NCBI GenBank assembly: GCA_017446355.1
Contig: JAFSQZ010000033.1
Coordinates: 1-13,957 of the forward strand
Length of the DNA stretch: 13,957 nucleotides
Reading direction: 5' to 3'
Source of the DNA: Neisseriaceae bacterium
GTDB taxonomy: Bacteria > Pseudomonadota > Gammaproteobacteria > Burkholderiales > Neisseriaceae
Shown: positions 11,479 through 13,957 of the stretch, one piece after another
How positions within the stretch are numbered: position 1 is the first letter of the stretch
How the letters are laid out: every line of letters starts with the position of its first letter
Program-made: the position numbers and the translations under genes
The notes under the pieces: generated by a model
The model's input: the letters and a program-made list of their open reading frames with translations, nothing else
Database searches by the model: none
What the model was told of the DNA's origin: nothing

Positions 11479-12372
11479 ATGACTATTCGCACTCATTATG
11501 ATAATTTGCACGTTTCCCCCGAAGCTTCTGATGAAGAAATTCGTAAAGCGTATCGTTATTTGTCTAAACAATACCACCCTGACCTTAATCCAGATGCTGA
11601 TGCAAACCGTATTATGCAATTGATTAATCAAGCGTATGACGTGTTGTCTGACCCTGAAAAACGCGCCCAACATGACCGTTGGATTGCCGAACAAAAAGCG
11701 TTGCAACAAGCGCAACAAGCTGCACAAAGTGCATCGTATACATCTTATCAAATCGTACCTTATCAAACACCATCTTCTGCATCGGTACAACAAAAACCAC
11801 TATCTAAATTTCATCTTTTTATGATAACGGCAGTTTTCGCAGGCTTGATTATTTCATTATTGTTGGGTTTGTATCAGATTTACGATATATACAGTAAAAA
11901 AACAGCTACCGATATCGCAGCACAAAACACTAAAGCCATTCTTGCGCATCAACCAGAACAGCGTTCAACCGATACATCAGCCATAACCAGTAGTGATATA
12001 ACCAGTAGTGGTACATATATTCGTCCATTTGCTGCACCCAATGGTAATCCTTGGCCAAAGGAAAGTGGTTATATTGATGGTTATCCATTAGGCTTTGGAC
12101 GCACATCTTATCAACTTTATGTGGATAATGCCCTTAATTCATCTGATGTGTATGCTCAGTTATGGCAAGAGGGCGTTGATGGACCTTTGCGTCATTTTTT
12201 TATTGCGGAACGCTCTTATTTTGTTCTGACCCAATTAAATCCAGGTGATTACACGATTCGTTATCAACAATTAGATGCAGGTGAAACGCTTGTCAGCGAA
12301 AATATTCGCATCAATGCAAAAAACAAAAACAACATACTTTATTTAAAACGTGGAGAAACACCACAAAATTGA
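11479..12372 (+). CDS. J-domain protein with one membrane helix and an extracytoplasmic C-terminal domain
   Basis: 297 residues. Residues 4-67 are a J domain with the HPD motif (33-35) that stimulates the ATPase of a DnaK-type chaperone. A Gln/Ala/Ser-rich linker (70-108) leads to one transmembrane helix (about 113-135). The J domain should face the cytoplasm, putting residues 136-297 in the periplasm. The C-terminal part contains PWPKESGYIDGYP (191-203) and YQLYVDNALNSSDVYAQLW (211-229), then a beta-rich stretch; similar SGYL..VDN..N..DV blocks occur, from memory, in other J-domain proteins. It is not DnaJ: there is no Gly/Phe region or zinc finger. The ATG directly follows an uptake palindrome and lacks a normal Shine-Dalgarno. 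A 15-bp duplication at 11983-12010 gives ITSSDITSSG. Confidence 0.85.
   Translation: MTIRTHYDNLHVSPEASDEEIRKAYRYLSKQYHPDLNPDADANRIMQLINQAYDVLSDPEKRAQHDRWIAEQKALQQAQQAAQSASYTSYQIVPYQTPSSASVQQKPLSKFHLFMITAVFAGLIISLLLGLYQIYDIYSKKTATDIAAQNTKAILAHQPEQRSTDTSAITSSDITSSGTYIRPFAAPNGNPWPKESGYIDGYPLGFGRTSYQLYVDNALNSSDVYAQLWQEGVDGPLRHFFIAERSYFVLTQLNPGDYTIRYQQLDAGETLVSENIRINAKNKNNILYLKRGETPQN
11983..12010 (+). repeat. Short in-frame tandem repeat in the J-domain protein gene
   Basis: ATAACCAGTAGTG occurs at 11983-11995 and 11998-12010, a 15-bp period, giving five-residue units ITSSD and ITSSG in the periplasmic linker. Confidence 0.85.
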
Positions 12373-12415
12373 TATTTATAGGTAAGCTCGTGTAAAAAAA
12401 CACACAACATACTGA

Positions 12416-12444
12416 TTGGTTTGTTATTATTTCCCATTTACAAT
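12416..12444 (+). promoter_or_regulatory. Sigma-70-type promoter of the M23 peptidase gene
   Basis: TTGGTT (12416-12421), a 17-bp spacer and TACAAT (12439-12444) predict a start near 12451, only about 12 nt before the ATG at 12463. No strong Shine-Dalgarno is present in that short leader. Confidence 0.5.
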
Positions 12445-12462
12445 GATTAAAACAACAATATT

Positions 12463-13752
12463 ATGTTTTTTCCACGCATATTCCGCAAAAAAAATTATCT
12501 ATGGATTTTAGCAATGTTTCCCTTAACCAGTTTTGTTTGGGCAAACATACAAAATCAATCTCATCTTGCCAACCAAACCACTAAACGTGTTACCCAAATT
12601 TTGCCAAAACCTGAAATCACCATCAATCAAAGCCGTGGTGCTTATTGGTATGATGAAGAAGTACAAAGTGGTGATAATTTAAGTTTGGTACTGGGGCGTT
12701 TGGGGGTTAGCGAACACAGTATTCAAACTTTTCTGCAAGAAAGTCCAGTAGACACCAAAATGTTGCAATTGAAAGCAGGGCAAATTATTAGCGTGCGCGT
12801 TGATGCCAATCAAGATGTAACCGATGTTCAATTTTTTAATGATGACGATAACGGAGAACGCAATCTGATTGCCATTAAAAAAATCAATGGAAAATGGACA
12901 CTAAATGCTGATGAAGTGATGACCGAAACCCTTCCATCATTACGTTCTGTGGTGATTACCACTTCCGCATCTGGTGCGTTAGCGCGTGCTGGTGTGCCAG
13001 TAGAAATTCGCACTGCACTTAAAGAAATGTTTGCCGACAAAATTTCTCTAGACCAATTACAAGAAGGCGACAGCATCATTTTATTGTATGAAAGTCTTTA
13101 TTTTCGTGGTCAAGAAATTGCCACTGGCAATATTTTGGTTGCCGAAATTCACACACACGATGGGGCTTACTACGGCTATTATTTTGAACAAGACAATGAT
13201 ATGGGTAATTTTTATGATGAAAATGGTTTAGCCCTTAAAAAAGGTTTTGATGGTCAACCGATATCACACTACACCCGTATTTCATCGCCTTATGGTATTC
13301 GTGTTCACCCCATTTTGCGCACCGTACGTATGCACACAGGCATTGACTATGCAGCCCCAAAAGGGACGGAAATCATCGCACCTGCTGATGGTGTGGTGAG
13401 TTTTTTAGGTCCCAAAGGAGGATATGGGCATACCATTATGCTGGCGCACAGCAACGGTTCAGAAACGCTTTATGGACATATGTCGGCCTATGTCAGTGGT
13501 TTAACTGTTGGTTCACGTGTTCAGGCAGGTGATGTAATTGGTTTTGTGGGTTCAACAGGGCGTTCAACAGGACCACATTTACATTATGAAGTGCGTATTG
13601 ATGGGCAACATGTCAATCCAGCCTCCATCGCTTTGCCAACCCCTAAATTAAATGCGCACGATTTGCTTGCATTTAAAAAGTATCAACAAACAAACAATGC
13701 ACTTTTATCTGTTGTGCGTGGTTTGCCTGTTAGTGTTGCACAAAAAGATTAG
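12463..13752 (+). CDS. M23 zinc metallopeptidase (peptidoglycan DD-endopeptidase/carboxypeptidase), neisserial Mpg-like
   Basis: 429 residues, close to the 430-aa neisserial M23 peptidase known as NMB0315/NGO1686 (from memory), which trims peptidoglycan crosslinks and affects pili and cell shape. The N-terminus is basic then hydrophobic (11-27, ending FVWA), a signal peptide or anchor. Residues about 66-112 (QSGDNLSLVLGRLGVSEHSI) form a LysM/OapA-like domain. The C-terminal LytM domain (about 274-390) keeps the zinc and catalytic residues: H291 and D295 (HTGID), H338 (YGHM), H372 and H374 (HLH). It is therefore expected to be active in the periplasm, unlike the EnvC-like protein in this window. 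A 17-bp-spaced promoter suggests separate transcription. Confidence 0.92.
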   Translation: MFFPRIFRKKNYLWILAMFPLTSFVWANIQNQSHLANQTTKRVTQILPKPEITINQSRGAYWYDEEVQSGDNLSLVLGRLGVSEHSIQTFLQESPVDTKMLQLKAGQIISVRVDANQDVTDVQFFNDDDNGERNLIAIKKINGKWTLNADEVMTETLPSLRSVVITTSASGALARAGVPVEIRTALKEMFADKISLDQLQEGDSIILLYESLYFRGQEIATGNILVAEIHTHDGAYYGYYFEQDNDMGNFYDENGLALKKGFDGQPISHYTRISSPYGIRVHPILRTVRMHTGIDYAAPKGTEIIAPADGVVSFLGPKGGYGHTIMLAHSNGSETLYGHMSAYVSGLTVGSRVQAGDVIGFVGSTGRSTGPHLHYEVRIDGQHVNPASIALPTPKLNAHDLLAFKKYQQTNNALLSVVRGLPVSVAQKD

Positions 13753-13826
13753 TAAAACAGAAACATTTGCCGAATCTAATTTTTATGGCATTGCCAAGCC
13801 AAACTGCGCCACAACGAGTGTTTATT

Positions 13827-13838
13827 TTCAGGCAGCCT
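13827..13838 (-). repeat. DNA uptake sequence, exact 12-mer
   Basis: TTCAGGCAGCCT (complement AGGCTGCCTGAA) followed by GCC, so not a full palindrome. It lies between the M23 gene and the right-edge gene. Confidence 0.9.
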
Positions 13839-13854
13839 GCCCCAAAAAATCCCT

Positions 13855-13882
13855 TATAATTCATTATTTACCCCAAACAGGA
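13855..13882 (+). promoter_or_regulatory. -10 box and ribosome binding site of the right-edge gene
   Basis: TATAAT (13855-13860) without a good -35 is followed by AGGA (13879-13882), 8 nt before the ATG at 13891. Confidence 0.4.
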
Positions 13883-13890
13883 AACTCAAA

Positions 13891-13957
13891 ATGCTCACCC
13901 CAAAACAGCAAAAGCAAGCCGCCAAAGCATTTATTGCCCACTGGCAGAAGAAAAAAG
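13891..13957 (+). CDS. Start of a gene cut by the right edge; possibly an MmeI-like DNA methyltransferase
   Basis: Only 22 residues are visible: MLTPKQQKQAAKAFIAHWQ followed by lysines. The ATG has a good AGGA site 8 nt upstream and an upstream TATAAT, so it is a real gene start. The pattern LTP.QQK.AAK.F...W resembles the N-terminus of class I SAM-dependent DNA methyltransferases of the MmeI type, in which methylation and restriction are often joined in one protein. With so few residues this is a guess; the frame's reality is much surer than its function. Confidence 0.55.
   Translation, partial: MLTPKQQKQAAKAFIAHWQKKK

Noticed and set aside
12391..12408. GTGT/ACAC hairpin after the J-domain gene as a terminator
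   Set aside because: The stem is only about 4-5 bp with an A-rich loop and no T tract behind it.

Overview
The window is chromosomal DNA from a low-GC member of the Neisseriaceae (roughly 40 % G+C, judged by eye). The main evidence is the DNA uptake sequence. The 10-mer GCTGCCTGAA (or its complement) occurs at least 23 times in about 14 kb. Eight copies are the 15-bp palindrome TTCAGGCWGCCTGAA, and three more are exact 12-mers AGGCTGCCTGAA without the palindromic extension. That 12-mer is, as I remember it, the uptake dialect of Simonsiella; the closely related Kingella dialect (AGGCAGCCTGAA) is exact only where the palindrome supplies it. Together with the low GC this points to Simonsiella muelleri or a close relative (inference).

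Layout. Positions 1-926 (minus) hold most of a DEAD-box RNA helicase cut by the left edge. Positions 927-1620 contain no protein gene, but on the minus strand they carry a promoter, four consecutive stem-loops and an intrinsic terminator. This looks like either the attenuated leader of the helicase gene or a ~200-nt small RNA. Positions 1621-5305 (plus) are a probable run tgt (queuosine tRNA modification), an EnvC-like murein hydrolase activator, dgkA (diacylglycerol kinase) and an RpfE/COG4255-like protein. A Na+/alanine symporter (AgcS family) follows at 5447-6946 and ends in a clear hairpin terminator.

On the minus strand, 10595 down to 7082 holds a probable four-gene run: an unrecognised low-complexity protein, nadK (NAD kinase), an RBBP9/YdeN-like hydrolase that has lost its catalytic serine, and a membrane-anchored metallo-beta-lactamase-fold enzyme. 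nadK and the hydrolase are tightly coupled: the nadK stop codon is part of the next ribosome binding site. A divergent intergenic region (10596-10663) with a perfect 19-bp palindrome separates this run from plus-strand genes: an 82-aa unknown protein, rnhA (RNase HI), a J-domain membrane protein and an M23 metallopeptidase. At the right edge (13891 onward) begins another gene, perhaps an MmeI-like DNA methyltransferase.

Most genes are ordinary housekeeping genes. Two murein-related LytM proteins occur here, one catalytically dead (EnvC-like) and one with intact zinc ligands. No tRNA, rRNA, CRISPR array, insertion sequence or prophage was seen. The least explained features are the structured minus-strand RNA at 998-1204, the palindrome at 10639-10657, the serine-less hydrolase, and the way uptake sequences are placed against start and stop codons and read in coding regions as QAA, LPE or SGS.
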